A stretch of 34,384 bases of DNA. It comes from Clostridiales bacterium. GTDB taxonomy: Bacteria; Bacillota; Clostridia; Lachnospirales; UBA12420. Made by a program: the position numbers and the translations under genes. Below are positions 16,547-24,772 of the stretch, in pieces. Numbering within the stretch: position 1 is the first letter of the stretch; each line of letters opens with the position of its first letter. The notes under the pieces were generated by a model. It saw only the letters and a list, made by a program, of their open reading frames with translations. It was not told the origin of the DNA and made no database searches. The stretch spans positions 1,502 to 35,885 of the forward strand of contig DMOI01000042.1 of the NCBI GenBank assembly GCA_003452395.1, written 5' to 3'.

Positions 16547-16912
16547 TCATTCCATTACCTTTTTTATAGCTTGTAAAACTCTCGATTTTTCAAATGGTTT
16601 TGTTACAAAATCTTTTGCTCCCTTTTTAATTGCATCTATGACCATACCTTGTTGTCCCATAGCAGATACCATTATTATCTTAGTATTTGGACTAACCTCT
16701 AGTATCCTCGATATAGCACTTATACCATCAAGCTCTGGCATTGTTATATCAAGTGTCATGATATCTGGCTGTTCTTTCATAGCCAGATCAATTGCTTCTA
16801 GCCCATTACTTCCTTCTGCTATAACTTCTATATTCTCTTCTAATAATAAGTTCTTAAGCACTGTTCTCATAAATATCGCATCATCTACTATTACTACCTT
16901 TAACTCTGCCAT
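16547..16912 (-). CDS. cheY: CheY-type single-domain response regulator
   Basis: 121 residues, a stand-alone receiver domain. Acidic pair D10-D11 (VIVDDAIFMR), phosphoacceptor D55 (MTLDITMPELDG), S83 (MVSAM) and K105 (VTKPF) are all in place. The ITMPELDG and VSAMGQQ segments match the CheY of chemotactic Bacillota, which binds the flagellar switch FliM to change rotation. The ATG directly follows the TAG of rsmE, so the two genes are translationally coupled, an unusual partner for cheY; other chemotaxis genes are not in the window. A different single-domain regulator (for example Spo0F-like) is possible but less likely given the SAMGQQ motif. Confidence 0.85.
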   Translation of the reverse strand: MAELKVVIVDDAIFMRTVLKNLLLEENIEVIAEGSNGLEAIDLAMKEQPDIMTLDITMPELDGISAISRILEVSPNTKIIMVSAMGQQGMVIDAIKKGAKDFVTKPFEKSRVLQAIKKVME

Positions 16913-17650
16913 CTAAATCTCCCCCATACTATACATTATAATAGCAAGTATCACTGTACTGACTGTCTCTGTTCTAAGTATTCTGTTTCCCAGAGTTATT
17001 ACCTTTATATCGTTTTCTTTGGCTTTTTTTACTTCAAATTCTTGTAATCCGCCCTCTGGACCAATAAAAACACCTATATTCCTGTACTCTCTATTTATAC
17101 CAAAGATTTGATGAATTGTCAACTTTTTTTCGTTTTCATATAATAAAATTTTCAAATCGTTATCTTTATTATCTTCAATTGCTTCATCTAAAGTCATGAT
17201 TCTGTCAACCTTTGGTATTATCCCTCTTCCTGTTTGTTTAGCAGCTGCTTCAGATATTTTATTCCATCTTTCTATTTTCTTTTCTTCTTTCTTAATATCA
17301 TCTATCTTTACTACTGTATTTTTCGTTATTAAAGGCACAATTCTATTTACACCTAGCTCTACAGCTTTTTGTATAATATACTCCATTTTGTCACCCTTTG
17401 CAAGTCCTTGATATATTGTAATATTTACCCCAGGCTCGGAGTTAATTTCCTTTTTGCTCACTATCTTTGCTATCACTTTTTCTGAATCAATTTGAACAAT
17501 TTTGCATTCGTAATCATATTTTTTCATCTGGCACAGAGTAATGATATCATCTATTTTACATCTAAATACCTTTATATGTTTTACATCTTCTCCTATAATT
17601 ACAATATTATCTCCGTTTATCTGATTTTCATCTATAAAAAACTTCGGCAT
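16913..17650 (-). CDS. rsmE: 16S rRNA m3U1498 methyltransferase RsmE
   Basis: Methylates N3 of U1498 in 16S rRNA using S-adenosylmethionine; SPOUT (knotted) fold. The C-terminal SAM-binding knot is clear: IGPEGGLQEFEV and LGNRILRTETVSTV. The N-terminal PUA-like part begins MPKFFIDENQ, and QKAVELGVNRIVPLITKNTV and WNKISEAAAKQTGR are family segments. I chose the ATG at 17650 (245 residues), 9 nt after AAGGAG; an ATG two codons earlier (17656) is only 3 nt from it. cheY follows without a gap. Confidence 0.93.
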   Translation of the reverse strand: MPKFFIDENQINGDNIVIIGEDVKHIKVFRCKIDDIITLCQMKKYDYECKIVQIDSEKVIAKIVSKKEINSEPGVNITIYQGLAKGDKMEYIIQKAVELGVNRIVPLITKNTVVKIDDIKKEEKKIERWNKISEAAAKQTGRGIIPKVDRIMTLDEAIEDNKDNDLKILLYENEKKLTIHQIFGINREYRNIGVFIGPEGGLQEFEVKKAKENDIKVITLGNRILRTETVSTVILAIIMYSMGEI

Positions 17651-17765
17651 AAACATCTACTCCTTCCTAAACAGAATTATTTTATCATATAAAAATAAAA
17701 TTTAAAAGCCTTTTGTATAAATAAATGTAAAACTGTCGCTTTTTTAAAAATTACTTTGCTTTCTA

Positions 17766-17794
17766 TTGACTTATTTGAAAAAGTATAATAAAAT
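17766..17794 (+). promoter_or_regulatory. sigma-A promoter of the ferredoxin gene
   Basis: TTGACT (17766-17771), 17-bp spacer, TAAAAT (17789-17794). Transcription should start near 17801. Confidence 0.65.
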
Positions 17795-17815
17795 CTAAAT
17801 ATATCTTTAATCTAG

Positions 17816-17837
17816 TTGTGCACTATACATTGTGCAC
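17816..17837 (+). promoter_or_regulatory. duplicated palindromic site in the ferredoxin leader
   Basis: TTGTGCAC occurs twice, starting at 17816 and 17830 (14 bp apart). Each contains the palindrome GTGCAC. The pair lies 15-35 nt after the expected transcription start and before the ribosome site, a plausible operator for a regulator of ferredoxin expression. The binder is unknown. Confidence 0.4.
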
Positions 17838-17866
17838 CGTTAACTTATAAATGGAGGTGTGTAGAA

Positions 17867-18040
17867 TTGGCATATTGTATTAATGAAGATTGCATAAGCT
17901 GTGGAGCTTGTTCAGGTGAATGTCCAGTTAGTTGCATAGCAGAAGGTAAAGAGAAATATGTTATAGATGCTAGTCAATGCATAGAATGTGGAGCTTGTGC
18001 TGATGTTTGCCCTGTAGATGCACCAAAAAAGGCTGAATAA
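17867..18040 (+). CDS. 2[4Fe-4S] ferredoxin, clostridial type
   Basis: A 57-residue soluble electron carrier for low-potential reactions (for example hydrogenase and pyruvate:ferredoxin oxidoreductase). Two cluster motifs are complete: C9-x2-C12-x2-C15-x3-C19-P and C38-x2-C41-x2-C44-x3-C48-P. The start is a TTG at 17867, placed 7-8 nt after a GGAGGTG ribosome site; the upstream ATG at 17816 in the same frame lies in the operator-like repeat and has no ribosome site. The resulting N-terminus (MAYCINEDCISCGAC) and length agree with clostridial ferredoxins. It is a monocistronic unit: own promoter, strong terminator. Confidence 0.95.
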   Translation: MAYCINEDCISCGACSGECPVSCIAEGKEKYVIDASQCIECGACADVCPVDAPKKAE

Positions 18041-18045
18041 ATATA

Positions 18046-18091
18046 ATTTTAAAAATGTCTAATACTTGGTCAAGTATTAGACATTTTTTTA
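18046..18091. terminator. bidirectional terminator between ferredoxin and pcrA
   Basis: AATGTCTAATACTTG-gt-CAAGTATTAGACATT forms a 15-bp stem with T7 on the plus strand and an A/T-rich flank on the other. It closes the ferredoxin gene and the convergent pcrA, which ends at 18092. Confidence 0.85.
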
Positions 18092-20296
18092 TTATTTCTT
18101 TTTTAAATTTGCAAATTTACTCATTAGTTTCTTCACTCCTAGGGTTTCAAAGCTTATCGTAAGTTCATAATCTGCTCCAGCAGGTCTTGCGGCATCTATT
18201 ACCCCAAGTCCGAATCTATCATGTTCTACATTATCCCCTACTTTAAAATCTATATCAACATTCGTTGGTGTAACTAATATATTATAATTGGTTGTCGAAA
18301 AGTTAGTATATTTTTTGACTTCTTTCTTTGGTTTCTTCAACTTTTCTTTAGGTTCTTCTCTCTTAACACTTAAATCATTTTTATACTGATCTGGTATTTC
18401 AGCAAGAAATCTAGATGGAGTATTAAATACAGTTTTCCCAAACTGTCTTCTTGCATTAGCATAGGTTATATATAACTGCTTTCTAGCCCTCGTTATACCA
18501 ACATAACAAATTCTTCTCTCTTCTTCTTGTTCATCCTCATCGTCACTACTTAGACTCATATAGCTTGGAAATATTCCCTCCTCTACCCCTGAAATAAATA
18601 CATGGGGGAATTCAAGTCCTTTTGCACTATGTAAAGTCATGAGTTTTATAGAGTTATTCTTCTCCTCATAGTTATCTATGTCAGCTACAAGCGATACTTC
18701 TTCTAAAAAGTTAGCTAGAGTTCCTTCTTCTCTAGTTTCATCATATTCCTGGGCTTTTGCAATAAATTGATATATGTTTTCTATTCTATCTCTTGCTTCA
18801 TCTGTTCCTTCAGCCTTTAGAACATTTATATATGTTGTTTTATCTATTATCATTTCAACTATATCTGCTATTTTTTTGTTTTCCATACTATCTTTTATAT
18901 TTTCAATAATATCGGTAAATGCTGAAATTTTAGCAGCAGCATTTCTTAACTCGTTAATTTCATATATTACAAGTAAGGCCTCATACATACTCTTTTTATT
19001 CTCATTCGCATATGCCGATATCCTATCTATACTTGTGTCTCCTATTCCTCTTCTAGGTACATTTATAATTCTATCTAATGCTATATTATCTTTCGGATTT
19101 ATTAATAATTTTAAGTACGCCAAAATATCCTTTATCTCTTTTCTTTCATAGAATTTGACTCCCCCAAAAAGCTGATAAGGTATGTTTTTATTTATACATG
19201 CCTCTTCTAAAACACGTGACTGCGCATTAGTTCTGTAAAGTATAGCAAAGTTGTTATAATCTTCATTACCCGCCTCTACTTCCTTTATTATGGTATTTGC
19301 AATAAAATTAGCCTCATCCCTATCATCATTCGCATTGTATATTATTATTTTTTCCCCTTCATCATTCATAGTCCATAAACTTTTTTCTCTTCTATTACAA
19401 TTATTTTTTATTACTTCATTCGCAGCATCAAGTATTACCTTAGTACATCTATAATTCTCCTCGAGTTTTATTGTTTTTGATTCCTTAAAATTCTTTTCAA
19501 AATCTAAAATGTTTTTTATATTTGCACCTCTCCATTTATAAATACTTTGATCTGGGTCCCCTACCACACAAACATTTCTATACTTTAATCCCAATGTTTC
19601 TATTAAAATAAATTGTGAATTATTTGTATCTTGATATTCATCAACAAGTATATACTTGAATTTTTCTTGATAATATTCTCCAACTTCGGGATATTCCTTT
19701 AGAACTTGTATTGTTTTGAAAATCAAATCATCAAAATCCAAGCTATTATTCCTCTCTAGCTTTTCTTGGTATAATCTATATATATTAGCATATTTAGTTC
19801 CAACAAAATCTCCAAGCATCTGATTTTCATACTGCTCTGGAGTTATAAAATCATTTTTTTGTGCGCTTATCATATTTAATGCTTTTTTTGCAGGATATAT
19901 TTTTTCATCATATCCTAGCTCTTTTATTACTTCGGTTACCAACTTCTTTTGATCATCCGCATCATATATAGTAAATTGATTACTATATCCTGCCTTATGT
20001 ATAGTTTGCCTTAATATTCTAACGCACATTGAGTGAAAAGTACTAATCCATATATTTTTTGAATCTTTACCAACTAATTTTTCTACTCTTTCTTTCATCT
20101 CACTTGCTGCTTTATTTGTAAAAGTAATTGCCAAGATATCAGCTGGCAATACCTTTTTCTCTTGTATAAGGTACGCTATCCTATTCGTCAAAACCTTTGT
20201 CTTCCCGCTCCCTGCACCTGCTAGTATCAAAAGTGATCCATTCGTATGTAGTACCGCTTCTTTTTGTTTATCATTAAGTCCTTTTAACAAATCCAT
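18092..20296 (-). CDS. pcrA: ATP-dependent DNA helicase PcrA (UvrD family)
   Basis: A 734-residue superfamily 1A 3'-5' helicase for DNA repair, replication restart and removal of recombination filaments. Motifs in order: Walker A LAGAGSGKT (about 26-34), TFTNKAASEM (motif Ia), VDEYQDTN (Walker B), VGDPDQSIYKWRGA (motif III), ENYRC (motif IV), TLHSAKGLEFPHVF (motif V) and VGITRARKQLYI (motif VI). The C-terminal about 90 residues include a Lys-rich linker and the Tudor-like RNA-polymerase-binding segment (KVGDNVEHDRFGLGVI) typical of PcrA. ATG with GGAG site. The gene upstream is a GGDEF protein 56 bp away, and a shared transcript is possible. Confidence 0.95.
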   Translation of the reverse strand: MDLLKGLNDKQKEAVLHTNGSLLILAGAGSGKTKVLTNRIAYLIQEKKVLPADILAITFTNKAASEMKERVEKLVGKDSKNIWISTFHSMCVRILRQTIHKAGYSNQFTIYDADDQKKLVTEVIKELGYDEKIYPAKKALNMISAQKNDFITPEQYENQMLGDFVGTKYANIYRLYQEKLERNNSLDFDDLIFKTIQVLKEYPEVGEYYQEKFKYILVDEYQDTNNSQFILIETLGLKYRNVCVVGDPDQSIYKWRGANIKNILDFEKNFKESKTIKLEENYRCTKVILDAANEVIKNNCNRREKSLWTMNDEGEKIIIYNANDDRDEANFIANTIIKEVEAGNEDYNNFAILYRTNAQSRVLEEACINKNIPYQLFGGVKFYERKEIKDILAYLKLLINPKDNIALDRIINVPRRGIGDTSIDRISAYANENKKSMYEALLVIYEINELRNAAAKISAFTDIIENIKDSMENKKIADIVEMIIDKTTYINVLKAEGTDEARDRIENIYQFIAKAQEYDETREEGTLANFLEEVSLVADIDNYEEKNNSIKLMTLHSAKGLEFPHVFISGVEEGIFPSYMSLSSDDEDEQEEERRICYVGITRARKQLYITYANARRQFGKTVFNTPSRFLAEIPDQYKNDLSVKREEPKEKLKKPKKEVKKYTNFSTTNYNILVTPTNVDIDFKVGDNVEHDRFGLGVIDAARPAGADYELTISFETLGVKKLMSKFANLKKK

Positions 20297-20352
20297 TATA
20301 TTTTCTCCTTTTCTTTTATTATTTCTTGGTCATTTTATTCAACCCGCAGTAT

Positions 20353-21393
20353 CTATATCTTATACACCACCGTCTGGTTTCTTCCTGATTCTTTTGCTTT
20401 GTAAAGTGCTTTGTCAGCAGAATCTATTAATCCTTTCATAGAATCACTTACCGTAGGAAATTCAGCTATACCAAAGCTTGCTGTTACTTTAGTTAAATGC
20501 CCTTCATCAGTATAAACTTCCATATTTGATATACCTTCTCGAATAATATCTATCTGCTTTAAGGCATCACTTGACCATAGATTCGGCATGTCTATTATAA
20601 ATTCCTCTCCACCGTATCTATATACAGTATCTATTTCTCTTATATGGTCTTTAATGAATTGTGCAACTGCTCTTAAAACTTTATCTCCATGCAAATGTCC
20701 ATAAGTATCATTAAATATTTTAAAATGATCAATATCAACCATGGCTATTGAAAATATTCCTGTTTTCTCTGAAAATATCTCTATTTGTTTACTTAAATGT
20801 GCATTTAGATAATATCTATTATATATACTTGTAAGTCCGTCAATATTGGAATTTTCTATAATTTGCTTAAAATATAATAAATTCTGAATTATTATAGATA
20901 TATTATCTACAACAACTTGAAAAAATTCATATTCTAGTTCCTCCATATTATTAGAAGTATTTTCTATCATTATACCACCTAATACCTGATCAAGTATAAG
21001 TGGTATAAACATCATATGAACAATTTCTCTTGCCTCCGCTGTATCGTATTGTAAACCCCTATCAGACTTAATTATATATGCATCTATATCTTCCTTTTCA
21101 TCAAAAAACTTCTCATGATACAATTCATTTACGAATTTTTCTATCTCGTATTGGTACCTTTCCTCTATATTTGTATAACAAATATTCATTTTGCCTGCAT
21201 TATATAAAAACAAACTACAATACTCTATATTATAGTATTTTGATAATATCTCCGTTACTATCTTTGTGGCCTCTGTTAGATCCTTGGTTTTAAAAGCAAT
21301 TCTATTTATTTCCTGCAGTATATCACTTTCTCTAGAATAACTGAGTTCCATTATTTGAGTCTTAGTTTTATTTTGATTCGTAAAACCAAACAT
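20353..21393 (-). CDS. GAF-GGDEF diguanylate cyclase
   Basis: 346 residues. The N-terminal half (about 20-155) looks like a GAF sensor domain (EINRIAFKTKDLTEATKIVT; MMFIPLILDQVLGGIMIEN). The C-terminal half is a GGDEF domain that makes cyclic di-GMP: LTSIYNRYYLN, MVDIDHFKIFNDTYGHLHGD and the active site RYGGEEF (GGEEF about 261-265). An RxxD inhibitory site (REID) stands exactly five residues before it, so product feedback is expected. No membrane segment, so cytoplasmic. ATG 21393 was chosen because the GTG at 21402 is part of a CGGAGGTG ribosome site. It lies between rodA (23 bp upstream) and pcrA, perhaps in one transcript. In a flagellated cell it may influence the swim/attach choice; the GAF ligand is unknown. 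Confidence 0.92.
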   Translation of the reverse strand: MFGFTNQNKTKTQIMELSYSRESDILQEINRIAFKTKDLTEATKIVTEILSKYYNIEYCSLFLYNAGKMNICYTNIEERYQYEIEKFVNELYHEKFFDEKEDIDAYIIKSDRGLQYDTAEAREIVHMMFIPLILDQVLGGIMIENTSNNMEELEYEFFQVVVDNISIIIQNLLYFKQIIENSNIDGLTSIYNRYYLNAHLSKQIEIFSEKTGIFSIAMVDIDHFKIFNDTYGHLHGDKVLRAVAQFIKDHIREIDTVYRYGGEEFIIDMPNLWSSDALKQIDIIREGISNMEVYTDEGHLTKVTASFGIAEFPTVSDSMKGLIDSADKALYKAKESGRNQTVVYKI

Positions 21394-21416
21394 ACGGTGC
21401 ACCTCCGAATTAGCAA

Positions 21417-22559
21417 TTAAATCAGCATATACCTATTTTTACTACTCGTGTCTAAATTTAAAACCATACCAATAGCTATCATGTTTGTTATCATAGAGCT
21501 ACCTCCATAACTTATAAAAGGCAATGGCATACCTGTGCTAGGTAGCATACCACTAACAACACCTATATTTACAAAAGCTTGAAAAGCAATCATAGACGCA
21601 ACTCCAACTACAAGATACTTTTTAAATTTATCAGACACTCTTAAAGCTACGTCGACAATTCTATATATTAAGACTGCATAAATAATAACTATCAGTGCAC
21701 ACATCAAAAATCCAGATTCTTCAGCTATTATCGAAAATACAAAATCAGTGTGTGGTTCTGGCAAGTATTCAGCTTTATTTAAGTTTCCTTTATATATACC
21801 TTTACCAGCAAGCTTACCTGAACCTATAGCCTCCACTGACTTTCTAGTTTGATACGCTTCCTCTTTTTGATATTTATCCGGCTCAAAAAGGGCTAATATT
21901 CTTTTTGCTTGATATTCCCTTAAAAATATTGGGTCTGCCTGCTTCGCATCAAGTCGGAGACCTAAAAGCAATATAAATATCACCACTACGCCAAAAATTA
22001 TATATTTATAATTTATCTTTGCAACAAATACTTGTGCAACAAAGATTGCTATAAACACAAGGCTTGTCGATAAAGACGGTTGCATTATAATTAGTACCAT
22101 AGGTATTGCGAGTACCACTACATTTATGGCCAAAACCCATATTTTATTTATATGCTCAGCACTCTTACTCAAAAAAACAGCAATACAAAAAATCATAATT
22201 ACCTTTGCAAATTCTGATGGTTGGAATCTAAACCCTACTATTTCAATCCACCTTTCAGCGCCCTTTGCTGTTGTCCCTATAAATAAAACAAACACCAGTA
22301 GAGCTGCGTTTAAAAAATATAGCACTATAGCTCCAAACATTCTAAAGTTTTCATCAAATTGACTGAAATCGTATACAATGATAAATAACATCGCTACAAA
22401 TCCTATTCCGAACCACAGACCTTGTTTAATAACATATGAATAATCTCCTGTTATATTTGCTCTCGTGGCACTAGTTATTGCAATTATACCCATACCAACT
22501 AAAAAAAGTATTAATCCAAGTATAACTTTATCTATATATTTTATCCTTTGAAACATCAT
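21417..22559 (-). CDS. rodA: peptidoglycan polymerase RodA (SEDS family)
   Basis: A 380-residue integral membrane glycosyltransferase that polymerises lipid II for cell elongation. About ten hydrophobic helices are visible. SEDS motifs: RWIEIVGFRFQPSEFAKV, PDLGTS-equivalent MQPSLSTSLVF, EPHTDFVFSIIAEESGF and the final SGMLPSTGMPLPFISYGGSS. FtsW has a similar frame, but the length, the lack of an extended tail and the position next to minD-minE favour RodA. ATG ATG start; an AGGAAGGA ribosome site lies 11 nt upstream. A terminator after minE separates it from minDE, so it likely has its own promoter in the 22560-22665 gap, where TTGTAA-17-TAAAAT is the best candidate. Confidence 0.9.
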   Translation of the reverse strand: MMFQRIKYIDKVILGLILFLVGMGIIAITSATRANITGDYSYVIKQGLWFGIGFVAMLFIIVYDFSQFDENFRMFGAIVLYFLNAALLVFVLFIGTTAKGAERWIEIVGFRFQPSEFAKVIMIFCIAVFLSKSAEHINKIWVLAINVVVLAIPMVLIIMQPSLSTSLVFIAIFVAQVFVAKINYKYIIFGVVVIFILLLGLRLDAKQADPIFLREYQAKRILALFEPDKYQKEEAYQTRKSVEAIGSGKLAGKGIYKGNLNKAEYLPEPHTDFVFSIIAEESGFLMCALIVIIYAVLIYRIVDVALRVSDKFKKYLVVGVASMIAFQAFVNIGVVSGMLPSTGMPLPFISYGGSSMITNMIAIGMVLNLDTSSKNRYMLI

Positions 22560-22665
22560 ATTCTACTCAATCCTTCCTGTGTGTTAATACTCTGCTATTC
22601 AACTTATATTTTACCCTATTTTGCCATTAATTACAAGTGCAATATCAAAAAATATTTGTAAACCT

Positions 22666-22701
22666 AAAAACAACTCACAAATGTTTTGCGAGTTGCTTTT
22701 T
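22666..22701 (-). terminator. terminator between minE and rodA
   Basis: Minus-strand stem GCAACTCGCAAA / TTTGTGAGTTG followed by TTTTT, immediately after the minE stop. Confidence 0.75.
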
Positions 22702-22702
22702 A

Positions 22703-22999
22703 TTATTCTTCTAATTTTCTCATCCCTCTAATAGGAATATTAGCATAAAGTACTGGAACATTTCTATCATTTTGAGTGCTTTTCGTTTCACTTATTTGAA
22801 TATCTAGACCTTCCGTATCTATATCCATGTATTTTGATATTACTTCCATAATATCAGCCCTTATTTTGTCTAATATCTCAGAAGAGCAGTTCGAACGATC
22901 ATGAACCAAAACAAGTTTTAACCTATCCTTTGCTACACTACCAGAAGATTTTTCTTTCCTTGTACTGAAAGAGTTTAAAAATTTTACAATATCAAACAT
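22703..22999 (-). CDS. minE: cell division topological specificity factor MinE
   Basis: 98 residues. MinE drives MinD off the membrane and sets the division site at mid-cell. The N-terminal MinD-binding segment (about 10-30) and the following KDRLKLVLVHDRSN strand are typical, as is the C-terminal dimerisation part (LDKIRADIMEVISKYMDID; LYANIPIRGMR). It follows minD after 15 bp with its own ribosome site, so the two are one operon. Confidence 0.92.
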   Translation of the reverse strand: MFDIVKFLNSFSTRKEKSSGSVAKDRLKLVLVHDRSNCSSEILDKIRADIMEVISKYMDIDTEGLDIQISETKSTQNDRNVPVLYANIPIRGMRKLEE

Positions 23000-23014
23000 T
23001 AGCTATACTCCTTT

Positions 23015-23812
23015 CTATCTACTTATTTTAAAAAATTTTTTTAGTTTATTTATAAACTTATTAGTATTTTCAAGATCCATTAATGGTACATCATTACCAA
23101 GTAGTCTTTGAACTATATTTCTATATGCTTGTCCTGCTAAAGAATTCTTATCTGAAATAGCTGGTTCACCTTGGTTTGTAGAAACAACTATGTACTCGTC
23201 ATCTGGGACTACCCCTATAATACCTATTGCAAGTATCTCCATAACATCTTCTATAGACATCATTTCGCCTTTTTTAACCATGTTCATTCTTATTCTATTT
23301 ATTATTAGCGAAGGTGCTTTTATTTCATTTGCTTCGAGCAAACCTATTATTCTGTCAGCATCTCTTACTGCAGATACTTCTGGTGTAGTCACCACTATAG
23401 CTCTGTCAGCACCAGCAATTGCATTTTTAAACCCCTGCTCAATACCTGCTGGACAGTCCACAATTACATAATCAAACTCTTCTTTAAGTTCTGCCGTAAG
23501 CTTCTTCATTTGATCTGGATTTACCGCTGTCTTATCACGTGTTTGTGCAGACGGTAATAAATATAAATTAGGACATCTTTTATCTTTTATTAGAGCTTGC
23601 TTAGTCTTACAACGACCTTCGACAACATCTACCAAATCATATACTATTCTGTTCTCCAGCCCCATTACAACGTCTAGATTTCTGAGTCCTATGTCCGCAT
23701 CAATAAGAACCACTTTTTTATCTGATTGTGCGAGTCCCATACCTAAATTAGCAGATGTCGTAGTCTTTCCTACTCCACCTTTACCTGAAGTTATAACTAT
23801 TACTTCACCCAT
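23015..23812 (-). CDS. minD: septum site-determining ATPase MinD
   Basis: 265 residues. Membrane-cycling ParA-type ATPase that places the division inhibitor at the poles. The deviant Walker A KGGVGKTTTSANLG (about 10-23), LIDADIGLRNLDVVMG, and VIVDCPAGIEQGF (Walker B) are complete. The last about 12 residues (FINKLKKFFKIS) form the amphipathic membrane-targeting helix. minE follows. MinC, the inhibitor normally encoded just upstream, is absent; the preceding gene is rpsR, separated by a terminator and 218 bp. An extended -10 promoter candidate (TTGCTT-17-TATTAT, TGG ahead of the -10) lies near 23893-23920. Confidence 0.95.
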   Translation of the reverse strand: MGEVIVITSGKGGVGKTTTSANLGMGLAQSDKKVVLIDADIGLRNLDVVMGLENRIVYDLVDVVEGRCKTKQALIKDKRCPNLYLLPSAQTRDKTAVNPDQMKKLTAELKEEFDYVIVDCPAGIEQGFKNAIAGADRAIVVTTPEVSAVRDADRIIGLLEANEIKAPSLIINRIRMNMVKKGEMMSIEDVMEILAIGIIGVVPDDEYIVVSTNQGEPAISDKNSLAGQAYRNIVQRLLGNDVPLMDLENTNKFINKLKKFFKISR

Positions 23813-23892
23813 CTTTGTCCTCCTATCTTTATTTTAAAATTTTCCCTTACTTTTTAATAATAATTAATCACTAATTATTATTTTATTTCTAT

Positions 23893-23921
23893 ATAATACC
23901 AAATAAATCAAAAAAAAGCAA
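23893..23921 (-). promoter_or_regulatory. probable promoter of minD-minE
   Basis: Minus strand TTGCTT, 17-bp spacer ending in TGG, TATTAT (23898-23893): weak -35, good extended -10. It lies 80 bp before minD. Confidence 0.45.
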
Positions 23922-23959
23922 TATATAGATATTATTTTTTATAAAAATATTGCAAAATT

Positions 23960-24027
23960 AAAACTGTCCTATGCTCAGAGTGTATGAGCAAAGCTCATAA
24001 GATGTCTCGTTGAGTACAGGACAGTTT
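23960..24027. terminator. terminator after rpsR
   Basis: Outer stem AACTGTCCT / AGGACAGTT encloses smaller complementary segments including ATGAGC-ttt-GCTCAT. On the minus strand it ends in TTTTAATTTT. It closes the rpsF-ssb-rpsR operon. Confidence 0.75.
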
Positions 24028-24030
24028 ATT

Positions 24031-24273
24031 TTATTCTTCTACGAAACTAAGTAACGCCATTATCCTAGCTCTTTTAATCGCCGTTGTAACTAGTCTTTGA
24101 TGTTTAGCACAATTTCCAGTAACTCTTCTAGGTAATATTTTACCTCTTTCAGATATAAATTTCTTTATTTTATTTAAGTCCTTATAATCTAAACTATTTG
24201 TCTCATTTAAGCAAAAATTACAAATCTTTTTCCTTTTTTTCATCATTCTTTTTTGCTGTTGTTTTTGTTCCAT
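24031..24273 (-). CDS. rpsR: 30S ribosomal protein S18
   Basis: 80 residues, the usual length. Binds with S6 on the 30S platform. Core signature: DYKDLNKIKKFISERGKILP, RRVTGNCAKHQR and LTTAIKRAR-type end. It carries a putative zinc site, C18-x2-C21 and C55-x2-H58, i.e. the Cys-containing version of S18. Ribosome site AGGAGG before the ATG. Last gene of rpsF-ssb-rpsR. Confidence 0.96.
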   Translation of the reverse strand: MEQKQQQKRMMKKRKKICNFCLNETNSLDYKDLNKIKKFISERGKILPRRVTGNCAKHQRLVTTAIKRARIMALLSFVEE

Positions 24274-24312
24274 GTTATTTAGAACCTCCTTCCTACTTTA
24301 ACTTCACTAAAA

Positions 24313-24747
24313 CTAGAATGGTAAATTATCATCTTCTATGTTTTCATCTGTTGGATAAAATCCATTATCATTTTCTGCTTTATTATTATTTGAATTTCCT
24401 GAATCATTTCTTCTAGAATCTGAAGAACCTTTGCTTTCAGCAAAATATTGATCTTCTACAATTACTTCTGTAGAAACTCTTTTATTTCCTGTCTGATCTT
24501 CCCAGTTTCTAACTTGAAGTCTTCCAGAAACAGCAATCATTTGCCCTTTTTTTAAATATTTCTCAGCAAATTCTCCATTAGCACCGAAAGCGACAATATT
24601 TATAAAGTCAACATCCTGTGCACCATCTTTTTTGTATCTTCTACTCACCGCCAAAGAGTATCTTGCCACTGCTACAGGTTCCGCAGCACTTGAATATCTA
24701 ACTTCAGGGTCTTTTGATAATCTTCCTAGTAACATTACTTTATTCAT
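24313..24747 (-). CDS. ssb: single-stranded DNA-binding protein
   Basis: 144 residues. The OB fold covers about residues 1-105 (MNKVMLLGRLSKDPEVRYS; FINIVAFGANGEFAEKYLKKG; VSGRLQVRNWEDQTG). A Ser/Asn-rich linker leads to the acidic tip DDNLPF, which recruits repair and replication partners (consensus DDDIPF). In the standard rpsF-ssb-rpsR operon, with GGAGGTG ribosome site. Confidence 0.95.
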   Translation of the reverse strand: MNKVMLLGRLSKDPEVRYSSAAEPVAVARYSLAVSRRYKKDGAQDVDFINIVAFGANGEFAEKYLKKGQMIAVSGRLQVRNWEDQTGNKRVSTEVIVEDQYFAESKGSSDSRRNDSGNSNNNKAENDNGFYPTDENIEDDNLPF

Positions 24748-24772
24748 TATCTACACCTCCAAGCCAATCATA

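Noticed and set aside
17816..17866. Upstream extension of ferredoxin by 17 residues
   Set aside because: No ribosome site; it covers the operator-like repeats and would displace the family's standard N-terminus.
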